Positions 1-5,612 of a stretch of DNA of 7,550 nucleotides are shown here, one piece after another (positions within the stretch are counted from its first letter, which is position 1; every line of letters starts with the position of its first letter). Source of the DNA: Acidobacteriota bacterium (lineage in GTDB: Bacteria > Acidobacteriota > Blastocatellia > Pyrinomonadales > Pyrinomonadaceae); assembly GCA_019247865.1 (NCBI GenBank), contig JAFBAJ010000536.1, positions 1 through 7,550 of the forward strand, given 5' to 3'. Made by a program: the position numbers and the translations under genes. The notes below the pieces were generated by a model. That model was not told where the DNA came from. It saw only the letters and a list, made by a program, of their open reading frames with translations, and did no database searches.

Positions 1-21
1 AGAATGAAGCATGGAAAGCAT

Positions 22-123
22 TTCACCGCAGAGACGCAGAGAAGTCGCAGAGTAGACGCAGAGGGTTGAGAGGCATGCTGTCTCTGGGTTATCTCTGCGC
101 GATCTCCGCGTCTCTGCGGTGAA
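22..123. repeat. Inverted repeat of CGCAGAG units before the flippase
   Basis: The outer arms, 22-42 (TTCACCGCAGAGACGCAGAGA) and its reverse complement at 103-123, match at 20 of 21 positions. Between them lie further imperfect CGCAGAG/CTCTGCG units and a central GCATGC. The design is the same as the repeats at 2249-2389 and 7026-7094 (about 8-bp CGCARAG units arranged head to head). Such repeats are scattered between genes in several environmental phyla. Unusually, the right arm covers the annotated GTG start of the flippase at 119. I see no convincing target-site duplication here. Confidence 0.85.
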
Positions 124-1477
124 GCTGCCTGTCTTACCGAAAATTGTGAGTGACCTATTACCACAACGCCGTTTCTCGACGCACATCGCGTGGACGTTCG
201 GCACGCGCATCCTGATGCTCCTGAGCGGCGTGGGCGCGAGCGTCATCGTCGCGCACATGCTCGGAGCCGAAGGACTGGGCGCGCTCGCAGTGCTCAATGT
301 GACGGTGGCCGTCGCTTTGCAGCTCGGCAGCGCGGGACTGCCTTCCGCGAACACCTATTTCATCGCGCGCGACAAATCGAGTGTCGCTCGCGTCTGCGCC
401 AATGCGCTCGTGTTCGCCCTGGTCGCGGGCTGCGCGTTCGCGCTGGTCGTCGTCGCGCTGGCGAGATTTTATCCGGCGCTCTTCGGCCACGTGCCGGTCG
501 GACTGATGACCGTCGCGGCCGTCTCGATTCCGTTTCAGCTCATCACGCTGCTCGGCCTCAATGTTTTTCTGGGGCTCAATCGCATCGGACATTTCAACCT
601 GCTCGACGCGGCGGCGCAGGCGCTCCTGCTCGTCAACGCTTTGGTCGCGCTCGTCATCTTAGGCGCGGGGCTCAGGGCGCTGGTCTCGCTCAACACGCTG
701 GTGAGCGTGCTGATGAGCCTCCTCATCGTGTGGATGATCGCGCGGCTGTTGAAGGAGTTGCGCGGGCAGAAGTTTCGTCCGGACGCGAAGCTGTTCAGGC
801 ACATGGCTCGGTACGGACTCAAGTTTCACGTCGCGGTGGTCGCGGCGCTGCTGATCTTTCGCGCAGACCTGCTGATCGTCAATCACTTTCGCGGAGCGAC
901 GGAGGCGGGCGTCTACGCTGTCGCCACGCAGGTCGCAACGATGCTCATGCTCCTGCCCGGAGTCATCGGGACGCTGCTGTTGCCGCGCGTCGCCTCCGCG
1001 CCGGACGCGCGCGGCGAGATGACGATGCGCGTCACGCGCCACACGGCCTTTGTGATGCTCTTCGTCTGTCTCGCGGCCGTGCCCGCGAGCTTCGCGCTGC
1101 CCTTTGTGTACGGCGCGCAGTTCGCGGACGCTTCGTGGCAGCTCCTGATTCTCCTGCCGGGCATCTATCTGGTCGGCATCGAATCGGTGCTCGTGCAGCA
1201 CTTCAGCTCTCTCGGTCTGCCCGTTGCGATTCCGCTCTTCTGGCTCGCCACGTTGTGCCTCAACGTCGCGCTCAATCTGGCTTTCGTGCCGACCTACGGC
1301 GCGCGCGCCGCCGCCGTCGCTTCGAGCATCAGCTACGCGTTGATCTTTATTCTGGTGGCAACATATTTCCGAGCGCGGACGGGCAATTCGCTTTCGACGA
1401 CGCTCTTTCTGCGTGCGGGCGAGATGCGCGAGCTGCTGGCGACGGCGCGTGCGCGCGGGCGCTTTGCTTCGAGGTGA
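119..1477 (+). CDS. Wzx-like polysaccharide flippase (MOP superfamily)
   Basis: A 452-aa polytopic membrane protein predicted to flip lipid-linked oligosaccharide units across the inner membrane during surface polysaccharide synthesis. It shows about 12 hydrophobic segments (for example around residues 30-47, 95-117, 130-152, 165-185, 190-210, 235-255, 270-290, 308-330, 340-360, 370-390 and 396-416) and the usual family length. Typical features are the LGAEGLGALAV stretch near residues 48-58 and the FRADLLIVNHFRGATEAGVY region near 247-266, which resembles the charged seventh-helix region of O-antigen flippases. The C-terminus is basic and cytoplasmic. The start is uncertain: GTG at 119 lies inside a repeat arm with no Shine-Dalgarno, an in-frame stop is at 53-55, and GTG at 146 is an alternative that would keep all membrane segments. 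Two methyltransferases follow, the first only 7 bp away, so this is probably an operon. The exact substrate cannot be told. Confidence 0.88.
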   Translation: MKLPVLPKIVSDLLPQRRFSTHIAWTFGTRILMLLSGVGASVIVAHMLGAEGLGALAVLNVTVAVALQLGSAGLPSANTYFIARDKSSVARVCANALVFALVAGCAFALVVVALARFYPALFGHVPVGLMTVAAVSIPFQLITLLGLNVFLGLNRIGHFNLLDAAAQALLLVNALVALVILGAGLRALVSLNTLVSVLMSLLIVWMIARLLKELRGQKFRPDAKLFRHMARYGLKFHVAVVAALLIFRADLLIVNHFRGATEAGVYAVATQVATMLMLLPGVIGTLLLPRVASAPDARGEMTMRVTRHTAFVMLFVCLAAVPASFALPFVYGAQFADASWQLLILLPGIYLVGIESVLVQHFSSLGLPVAIPLFWLATLCLNVALNLAFVPTYGARAAAVASSISYALIFILVATYFRARTGNSLSTTLFLRAGEMRELLATARARGRFASR

Positions 1478-1484
1478 AAGAGGG

Positions 1485-2252
1485 ATGAGCGGAGCTGTGC
1501 GCGAGGCTGAGCGCGAAAACCTGTGGGGCTACCTGAAGCGTCTGCGCTTTGTGCGGCGCGCGATCGCGGAGGCTTTTCCGTCTCGTCATCCGAGTTCGGT
1601 GCGCGTCCTCGACGCGGGCTGCGGGAACGGGACGCAGCTCGCCCTGCCGCTCATCAAAGACGGCTACAATCTGACGGGCGTGGACACGGACGAGTCTTCC
1701 ATCGAGCACGCGCGAAAGCTGGCGGCGGGCGCGGCGAACGCGAAGTTCTTTCGGCAGCGCGTGGACGAGCTGCCGCCGGACGAGCGCTACGAGGTCGTTA
1801 TTCTCTCGGAGGTGCTGGAGCATTTGACCGAGCCGCGCGCGTTATTACAGGATTGCGTCCGGCGACTGAGTGAAGGAGGGATTCTGCTCGTCACTGTGCC
1901 GAACGGTTACGGCGAGTTCGAGCTGGATTCGTGGCTCTTTCGTACCTTTCGTTTGCAGCGCGTGCTGGATGCGCTCGCGCGCGGCTCAACGCGCGCGGTC
2001 GGCTCGACCGACAATGAGGAGAACGGGCACGTGCAGTTCTTTACGCGCGGGCGCTTGCGCAAACTCTTTGCGGAGTGCGGCCTGAAAATTTACCGCGAAG
2101 GCGCGTCGAGCCTCTGGAGCGGGCCGCTCGTCGGCCACACGCTCGGACGCTCCGCAGGCTTTATCGACTGGAACGCGCGCACGGCAGACAAGCTGCCGCC
2201 GGTCTTTGCGAGCGGCTGGTTCTTCGCCCTGCGCCCGATAGATAAGGAGTAG
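1485..2252 (+). CDS. Class I SAM-dependent methyltransferase
   Basis: A 255-aa Rossmann-fold methyltransferase of the Methyltransf_11/23 (UbiG-like) type. Motif I VLDAGCGNGT is at residues 41-50, and the acidic residue that would bind the SAM ribose is D67 in GVDTDE. The SEVLEHL motif is at 108-114 and the GGILLVTVPN strand at 131-140. I chose ATG 1485 over the upstream in-frame start at 1413 because the latter lies inside the flippase gene, while 1485 has a GAGG 10 nt upstream and leaves a 7-bp gap. Context suggests it methylates a sugar or lipid-linked glycan, but this is inference. Its stop codon (TAG, 2250-2252) lies inside the repeat element at 2249-2389. The protein end PIDKE would be the same without the element, because GAG/GAA both encode Glu and a TGA stop would follow. 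Confidence 0.87.
   Translation: MSGAVREAERENLWGYLKRLRFVRRAIAEAFPSRHPSSVRVLDAGCGNGTQLALPLIKDGYNLTGVDTDESSIEHARKLAAGAANAKFFRQRVDELPPDERYEVVILSEVLEHLTEPRALLQDCVRRLSEGGILLVTVPNGYGEFELDSWLFRTFRLQRVLDALARGSTRAVGSTDNEENGHVQFFTRGRLRKLFAECGLKIYREGASSLWSGPLVGHTLGRSAGFIDWNARTADKLPPVFASGWFFALRPIDKE
2239..2248. repeat. Left copy of 10-bp direct repeat (putative target-site duplication)
   Basis: TAGATAAGGA here is identical to 2390-2399, and both copies directly abut the ends of the 141-bp element. It lies within the last codons of the upstream methyltransferase gene. Confidence 0.8.
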
Positions 2253-2389
2253 TTTCCTAATTTGTCTTTCTCTGCGTGACCTCTGCGACTTCTCTGCGTC
2301 TCTGCGTTGAGATGATGCTGCGCAATACTCAACGCAGAGACGCAGAGTTCACGCAGAGTTGGCGCAGAGAGTTGAATTTAGGAGACTAC
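2249..2389. mobile_element. 141-bp MITE-like palindromic element
   Basis: The ends form terminal inverted repeats: GTAGTTTCCTAATTT (2249-2263) against GTAGTCTCCTAAATT (complement of 2375-2389), 13 of 15 matching. The interior is a long hairpin of CTCTGCG/CGCAGAG units, including a perfect 20-bp stem (2292-2311 with 2328-2347) around a 16-nt loop. Exact 10-bp direct repeats flank it on both sides. It has no coding capacity, so it must have been moved by a transposase encoded elsewhere, if it moved by transposition. It separates two methyltransferase genes and supplies the stop codon of the first. The transcript would form a strong hairpin that could attenuate expression of the downstream gene or protect the upstream mRNA. 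Confidence 0.82.
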
Positions 2390-2399
2390 TAGATAAGGA
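2390..2399. repeat. Right copy of 10-bp direct repeat, carrying AAGGA before ATG 2400
   Basis: This is the second TAGATAAGGA. It includes the AAGGA that directly abuts the start codon of the downstream methyltransferase, so the presumed duplication kept the ribosome-binding sequence of that gene. Confidence 0.8.
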
Positions 2400-3233
2400 A
2401 TGAAGTTGCTCTCATACGAAAAGTTTGAAGAGGTGTATCAGGAGTCCGTGCGGACGGTCTTCGCGCATTGGACTGCGGAGATGCAGGGCGAGCTGGCGGC
2501 GCATTGTCATAGCTGGGGGCCTGGGCTTTTTGACTTTCAGAATTATCTCAGAGTCTCCGGGATACGCTTCTACAAAGCCTATCGCGCGTTTGCGCGAGAG
2601 GATGAGAGGCAACGTGTCTGCGATGTCGGCGGGTTCTGGGGCGTCTTCCCGCTGACGCTCAAAAAGCTCGGCTACGAAGTGGCGATGACAGAGGCTTTGC
2701 AGTATTACGGCGAATCGTTTCAGGGCTTGTTCAAGTGCATCGCGGATGAGGGCGTCGAGATCTTCGATTACGACCCGTTCGAGCCGGACGCGCGGCTGCC
2801 CGAAAAGTTCGATGTCGTGACCGTGCTCGCGGTGCTGGAACATTACCCGCACTCGCTCAAAAATTTTATGACGAACGTGCGTGCGCTGCTCCGGCCGGAC
2901 GGAGTGCTCTACATAGAGGTGCCGAACATCGCCTACTGGCCGAAGCGCGTCGCGCTGCTGCGCGGGCAGACGCCGCACGCGCAGGCCGCCGAAATTTTTC
3001 TCTCGGATGTTCCGTTCATCGGGCATCATCACGAGTTCACGATCAAAGAGCTGCGCGACCTCGCGCGACTGAGCGGCCTTTCGATCCTCAAGGAAGATTT
3101 TTACAACTACACGCCCGGCGCGCTGCCCGGCTTGAGGATGCTCCTCCGCTCGCCCTTTCAGTTCCTGGCCTTCTCTTTCCTCAAGGACGCCCGCGAGTGC
3201 ATGACCGTGCTCTGCCGGATCGAGTCGGTCTGA
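2400..3233 (+). CDS. Class I SAM-dependent methyltransferase (Methyltransf_23-like)
   Basis: A 277-aa protein with an N-terminal extension of about 70 residues before the SAM-binding fold. Motif I is VCDVGGFWG at 73-81 and a possible ribose-binding acid is E98. The FDVVTVLAVLEHYPH motif is at 137-151 and RPDGVLYIEVPN at 165-176. HHHEFT (209-214) resembles the H-x-x-F-F/T segment seen in many glycan-cluster methyltransferases. It shares only fold motifs with its upstream neighbour, so the two are not a recent duplication. Start choice: ATG 2400 has AAGGA with no spacer, while TTG 2406 would have a better 6-nt spacer, so the first two residues are uncertain. Its TGA stop (3231-3233) falls within the inverted-repeat end of the next element. 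The acceptor is unknown; a glycan or lipid-linked sugar is inferred from the flippase upstream. Confidence 0.85.
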   Translation: MKLLSYEKFEEVYQESVRTVFAHWTAEMQGELAAHCHSWGPGLFDFQNYLRVSGIRFYKAYRAFAREDERQRVCDVGGFWGVFPLTLKKLGYEVAMTEALQYYGESFQGLFKCIADEGVEIFDYDPFEPDARLPEKFDVVTVLAVLEHYPHSLKNFMTNVRALLRPDGVLYIEVPNIAYWPKRVALLRGQTPHAQAAEIFLSDVPFIGHHHEFTIKELRDLARLSGLSILKEDFYNYTPGALPGLRMLLRSPFQFLAFSFLKDARECMTVLCRIESV

Positions 3234-3455
3234 GAAGCTGTTCGGAAAAAGCCGCAGAGCGGCGCAATGTTTATAGCCGTCAGCCACCACATTATGGAGC
3301 TCCTTTAGGAGCGACATATTCCGCTCCTGATGGAGCTCCATTGAGAGATGCGACGGGCTATAAATATCCAGCTCCTACGGAGCTTCGATCTATTATCAGC
3401 GTCTCACTCCTGACGGAGCTTCGATGAGCGGCTTTTTCCAAACAGCTTCGGAGAC
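3228..3455. mobile_element. 228-bp repeat element with 28-bp terminal inverted repeats and internal hairpins
   Basis: The left end 3228-3255 and the complement of the right end 3428-3455 match at 25 of 28 positions. The inner 22 bp (3234-3255 with 3428-3449) differ once and include GGAAAAAGCCGC. Inside is a second inverted pair, ATGTTTATAGCCGTC (3267-3281) against the complement of 3352-3367. There are also four small hairpins of the form GCTCC-loop-GGAGC near 3299-3312, 3323-3336, 3371-3383 and 3407-3418. No open reading frame here looks real. The stop codon of the upstream methyltransferase lies in the left repeat. I find no target-site duplication, so it could be a non-autonomous element or a REP/BIME-like mosaic. 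Confidence 0.7.
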
Positions 3456-3620
3456 TTTTTCCTGGAAGAGCCCTCCGATTGAGAATTTCTTAGAGGTACA
3501 AGGAAGCGAAAAGCTCTTCCACGGAACATTGACCAGAACCCCCACGCCACGCGGCAGTGGGGGTTCTGCCATTAAAGGGAAGAGTTAAACATAGTTGGCA
3601 CTCGAAGGAGATGCAACGGG
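3456..3620. other. Non-coding gap with two inverted repeats
   Basis: TGGAAGAGC (3463-3471) is complementary to GCTCTTCCA (3513-3521). A strong 12-bp stem, CAGAACCCCCAC (3534-3545) with GTGGGGGTTCTG (3557-3568), encloses an 11-nt loop. No T-run follows on either strand, so an intrinsic terminator is not well supported; a transcript-stabilising or leader structure is possible. GAAGGAG at 3604-3610 is the ribosome-binding site for the gene at 3621. No gene is visible. Confidence 0.6.
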
Positions 3621-3986
3621 ATGGGCGCCCTCTCGAAAAGCATTCTTTTATTCGCTCTCAACTGGCTCGATGCACAGTTGACGATTATCTGGGTTCGGAC
3701 GAACGTCGCGACCGAAGGCAATGGGCTGATGGCCCGCCTCCTCGACATGGGCAACGCGCCGTTCCTCATCACCAAACTGACGATCGGTTTTTTCGCGGCC
3801 TACCTGCTCTATCGCTGCTCGCACCTCAAGACCGCGCGGTACGGGATGTCCCTCGTGCTGACGATCTATCTGGCGCTGATGGTTGTGCACGTCACGACGG
3901 GCATGTCCGCGCTCGGCTGGCACGCTTCCGAAGCTGCCACCTCTTACCTCGGCGCGATGCCGAATTTCCTCGTCGCGCTGCGCTAA
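3621..3986 (+). CDS. Small DUF5658-like integral membrane protein
   Basis: A 121-aa protein with three to four hydrophobic segments, near residues 6-25, 47-65, 75-95 and possibly 107-120. The first segment carries NWLDAQLT, followed by TEGNGLM (31-37) and a membrane-embedded lysine in FLITKLTIGFF (48-58). This order (Asp in helix 1, E-x-N-x-L-M loop, Lys at the start of helix 2) recalls DUF5658 proteins, whose function is unknown. The ATG at 3621 has GAAGGAG ten bases upstream. It appears to be a single gene between two structured gaps, and no partner can be assigned. The family call rests on motif memory; that the gene is real is more certain. Confidence 0.72.
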   Translation: MGALSKSILLFALNWLDAQLTIIWVRTNVATEGNGLMARLLDMGNAPFLITKLTIGFFAAYLLYRCSHLKTARYGMSLVLTIYLALMVVHVTTGMSALGWHASEAATSYLGAMPNFLVALR

Positions 3987-4048
3987 AAAGCTCTACCCAC
4001 ACTGAACAGCCTGAGGCAAGCCTGTGCCTTCGTGCGCAGCTCTTGTGC

Positions 4049-4054
4049 TATGCT
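4049..4054 (+). promoter_or_regulatory. Candidate -10 element for a leaderless SLOG transcript
   Basis: TATGCT ends 7 nt before ATG 4062. No Shine-Dalgarno precedes that ATG, and an in-frame TAG at 4056-4058 rules out an upstream start in that frame. A -10 box at this distance would start transcription at or next to the ATG. No good -35 is seen, so this is a weak prediction. Confidence 0.35.
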
Positions 4055-4061
4055 CTAGCCT

Positions 4062-4784
4062 ATGGCGGAGCTGTTGACGGAGCGGATAGTTTTTCCGGGC
4101 GGCAGGACGGCGCTTTGCGTCAGAGCGCCCGAAGAGACGGACGCGCAGAGCCTCATCGCGGCGCTGGATTTGAGCGAGCCGCGCGCGCTGCTGATCCTCA
4201 ACGGCGGCACGGCGGAGCTGGATGCTCACGTCGCGGCCTCGCTCGAAGAGCTCTTTAGCGCGGCGGCGCGAACCGTCATCGAACAGGGCTTCACTGTCAT
4301 CACCGGCGCGACCGACGCCGGAATTTTCAGGCTCTTCGGCGACGCGCTCGAAAAGGCCGGGACTCTTTCCGCTCCCTGCATCGGCGTCACCTCTGCCGGA
4401 CAGGTCAAGCCTTCCGACCTGGAACCGCATCACACACATTTTGTGTTGGTCGAGGTCGAAGAGTGGAGCGAATCCGTGCCGTTGATGTACAGGCTCGCGG
4501 CGGAGCTGTCGCGGCGCTGCCCTTCGCTCGTGCTCTTCGCCAGCGGCGGCGAGATCACCATCGACGAGATGCGACAGAACGTCGAGCAGGGGCGCGAGAT
4601 GATCGTCATCGCTGGCAGCGGCCGCAGCTCCGACGCCTTGACGGCAGCCCTGCGCGGTGAGCCTTCAGCCGTCGAGCCCTTCAAGAGCATCGCACGCGAG
4701 GCGCGGGTGACCGTCTTCGACCTCGCAGAGCCGCCTGCCGCCCTCTCAAATTTAATCCGCAGCCGCTTAGCGAAGCGTGTATAA
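4062..4784 (+). CDS. LSDAT-type SLOG domain protein (TRPM-like sensor)
   Basis: A 240-aa soluble protein made up almost entirely of one Rossmann-like SLOG domain of the prokaryotic LSDAT (SLOG in TRPM) class, predicted to bind a nucleotide-derived ligand such as an ADP-ribose or NAD derivative. Family-like motifs in order: LILNGGTAEL (44-53), TGATDAGIF (81-89), IGVTSAG (107-113), LEPHHTHFVLV (120-130), SGGEITIDEM (161-170) and AGSGRSSDAL (184-193). The glycine-rich loops at the ends of strands would form the ligand pocket. There is no signal peptide or membrane segment. The next gene, 56 bp downstream, encodes a two-TM SLATT-like protein, the partner predicted for SLOG sensors in comparative genomic work on nucleotide-centred conflict systems. 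The domain assignment is recognition from motifs; ligand and role are inference. Confidence 0.83.
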   Translation: MAELLTERIVFPGGRTALCVRAPEETDAQSLIAALDLSEPRALLILNGGTAELDAHVAASLEELFSAAARTVIEQGFTVITGATDAGIFRLFGDALEKAGTLSAPCIGVTSAGQVKPSDLEPHHTHFVLVEVEEWSESVPLMYRLAAELSRRCPSLVLFASGGEITIDEMRQNVEQGREMIVIAGSGRSSDALTAALRGEPSAVEPFKSIAREARVTVFDLAEPPAALSNLIRSRLAKRV

Positions 4785-4785
4785 T
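4780..4785 (+). promoter_or_regulatory. Consensus -10 TATAAT overlapping the SLOG stop codon
   Basis: A perfect TATAAT spans the TAA stop of the SLOG gene, 55 bp before the SLATT-like gene. No clear -35 lies 16-18 bp upstream (CCGCAG at 17 bp), so activity would be weak or activator-dependent. It would let the membrane partner be made separately from the sensor. Confidence 0.4.
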
Positions 4786-4840
4786 CCGCGCCGCCGGAAT
4801 CGGACGCAATCTCATCTCAGGCATCTGAAAGGAAGCGCGC

Positions 4841-5377
4841 ATGAGCACCACTCCACAGAACATACCTCCTCCAAAATATTACCAACGGTTAGAAGGGCAG
4901 GCCGATTGGCACTCCACAAGGGCCGGAAAAAATAAGAGAAGGTATTACGCTGTTGAGATCATCCTGCTCGCCGCGGGCGCGCTCATACCAGTCATCAATA
5001 TCTTCTCGCCCGGCCCGAATGATCTTGGCGGACGGGGGCCGTTCTATCAGCGCCTTGGCTCGGCTCTGCTGGCCGCCATCGTCGTCCTGGCGGCGGGCAT
5101 CGGCAAACTCTACAAGTTTCATGAAACCTGGCTCAACTATCGCGGGGTCAGCGAAGGGCTGGAGCGCGAGAAGCAGCTCTATGAAAACCGCGTCGGAGAG
5201 TACGGCGAGAAGGAGGATGATGCAGGCCGGATCGCACTGCTCGCCGAGCGCGCCGAAGGCATCCTCTCGACGAACACTTCGACATATCTTCTGCTCCACA
5301 AAGAGGATCGGAAACAGCCGCCGGTAGTGGAAAAGCCTGCGCGTAGCGAGACCAGCCAACCGCCCGGCAAGTCTTAA
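4841..5377 (+). CDS. SLATT/DUF4231-like two-TM protein, putative effector of the SLOG sensor
   Basis: A 178-aa protein with a polar N-terminus, a basic stretch RAGKNKRRYY (27-36), TM1 at about 36-55, a short exposed loop (56-70), TM2 at about 72-92, then a cytoplasmic helical region. The segment FHETWLNYRGVSEGLEREKQLY (93-114) fits the signature after TM2 in SLATT/DUF4231 proteins (aromatic-rich W-x-x-YR, then E-x-L-x-x-E). Residues 115-150 are probably helical or coiled coil, and the tail (158-178) is proline-rich and disordered. SLATT proteins are predicted to oligomerise in the membrane and form pores or perturb it when their sensor binds a ligand; this has not been shown for this protein. 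The ATG has AAAGGAAG at 4828-4835. The adjacent SLOG gene is the probable regulator. A housekeeping membrane role cannot be excluded. Confidence 0.78.
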   Translation: MSTTPQNIPPPKYYQRLEGQADWHSTRAGKNKRRYYAVEIILLAAGALIPVINIFSPGPNDLGGRGPFYQRLGSALLAAIVVLAAGIGKLYKFHETWLNYRGVSEGLEREKQLYENRVGEYGEKEDDAGRIALLAERAEGILSTNTSTYLLLHKEDRKQPPVVEKPARSETSQPPGKS

Positions 5378-5468
5378 CTTTCTTAACATCCTTTACAAAG
5401 GCTTGCAGCTTTGGCCGTCCTGCGACAAAATTATCATAAACGTGCGTCCCATCATCTGCGTAAGAGAG

Positions 5469-5485
5469 AGAGCACAAGCTCTTTT
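5469..5485 (+). terminator. Weak hairpin with short T-run after the SLATT-like gene
   Basis: AGAGC-ACAA-GCTCT followed by TTT forms a short stem about 90 nt after the SLATT-like stop codon. The stem is only 5 bp plus a wobble extension, so termination would be weak. Confidence 0.3.
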
Positions 5486-5492
5486 GAGGGCA

Positions 5493-5534
5493 GGCGCGGG
5501 GCGTGCGTGGCGCACAACCGGCGGCCCGCGCCGG
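5493..5534 (+). other. GC-rich nested hairpin in the htrA upstream region
   Basis: An outer perfect 8-bp stem GGCGCGGG (5493-5500) with CCCGCGCC (5525-5532) encloses an inner hairpin GTGCG-TGG-CGCAC (5503-5515). An alternative hairpin CCGGCG-GCCCG-CGCCGG (5518-5534) competes with the outer stem. If the htrA transcript starts upstream (a loose -10, TATCAT, is at 5432-5437), this would lie in its leader about 80 nt before the start codon. It could equally be a terminator-like structure. The remainder of 5378-5612 shows no convincing gene. Confidence 0.4.
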
Positions 5535-5612
5535 AGCATCAAAAGAGTATGCAAAAGATGCACAAAACGGCTCCTCGGAGAATTGAATTTCTGAAAATAT
5601 AGGACTAAAGCC

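Noticed and set aside
22..123. CRISPR-like array of CGCAGAG units
   Set aside because: The units are about 8 bp, inverted rather than direct overall, with no spacers of constant length and no cas genes.
5..125. TGAAGC at 5-10 and 120-125 as a target-site duplication of the first repeat
   Set aside because: It is only 6 bp, overlaps the inverted-repeat arm on one side and does not coincide with symmetrical ends.
190..1488. 432-codon frame inside the flippase gene
   Set aside because: It has Arg/Ala-rich low-complexity composition typical of the alternative frame of a GC-rich gene, while the flippase frame gives clear membrane segments.
1485..3233. The two methyltransferases as a recent tandem duplication
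   Set aside because: They share only general SAM-binding motifs; lengths, N-termini and C-terminal regions differ.
2412..3341. 309-codon minus-strand frame opposite the second methyltransferase
   Set aside because: It has no family motifs and is fully antisense to a gene with clear SAM-binding motifs.
3197..3427. Open frame of 76 codons with repeated APLGATYSAPDGAPL-like text
   Set aside because: It overlaps the methyltransferase end and the repeat element, and its pseudo-repeats are just the translated GCTCC/GGAGC hairpins.
3557..4258. Long + strand frame of 233 codons across the DUF5658-like and SLOG genes
   Set aside because: It is rich in Arg, His and Ala with no recognisable motifs and overlaps two better-supported genes; it is a GC-bias shadow.
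5411..5602. Possible 63-aa small basic protein before htrA
   Set aside because: It has a TTG start without a ribosome-binding site, runs through the GC hairpins, and another frame is equally open there.
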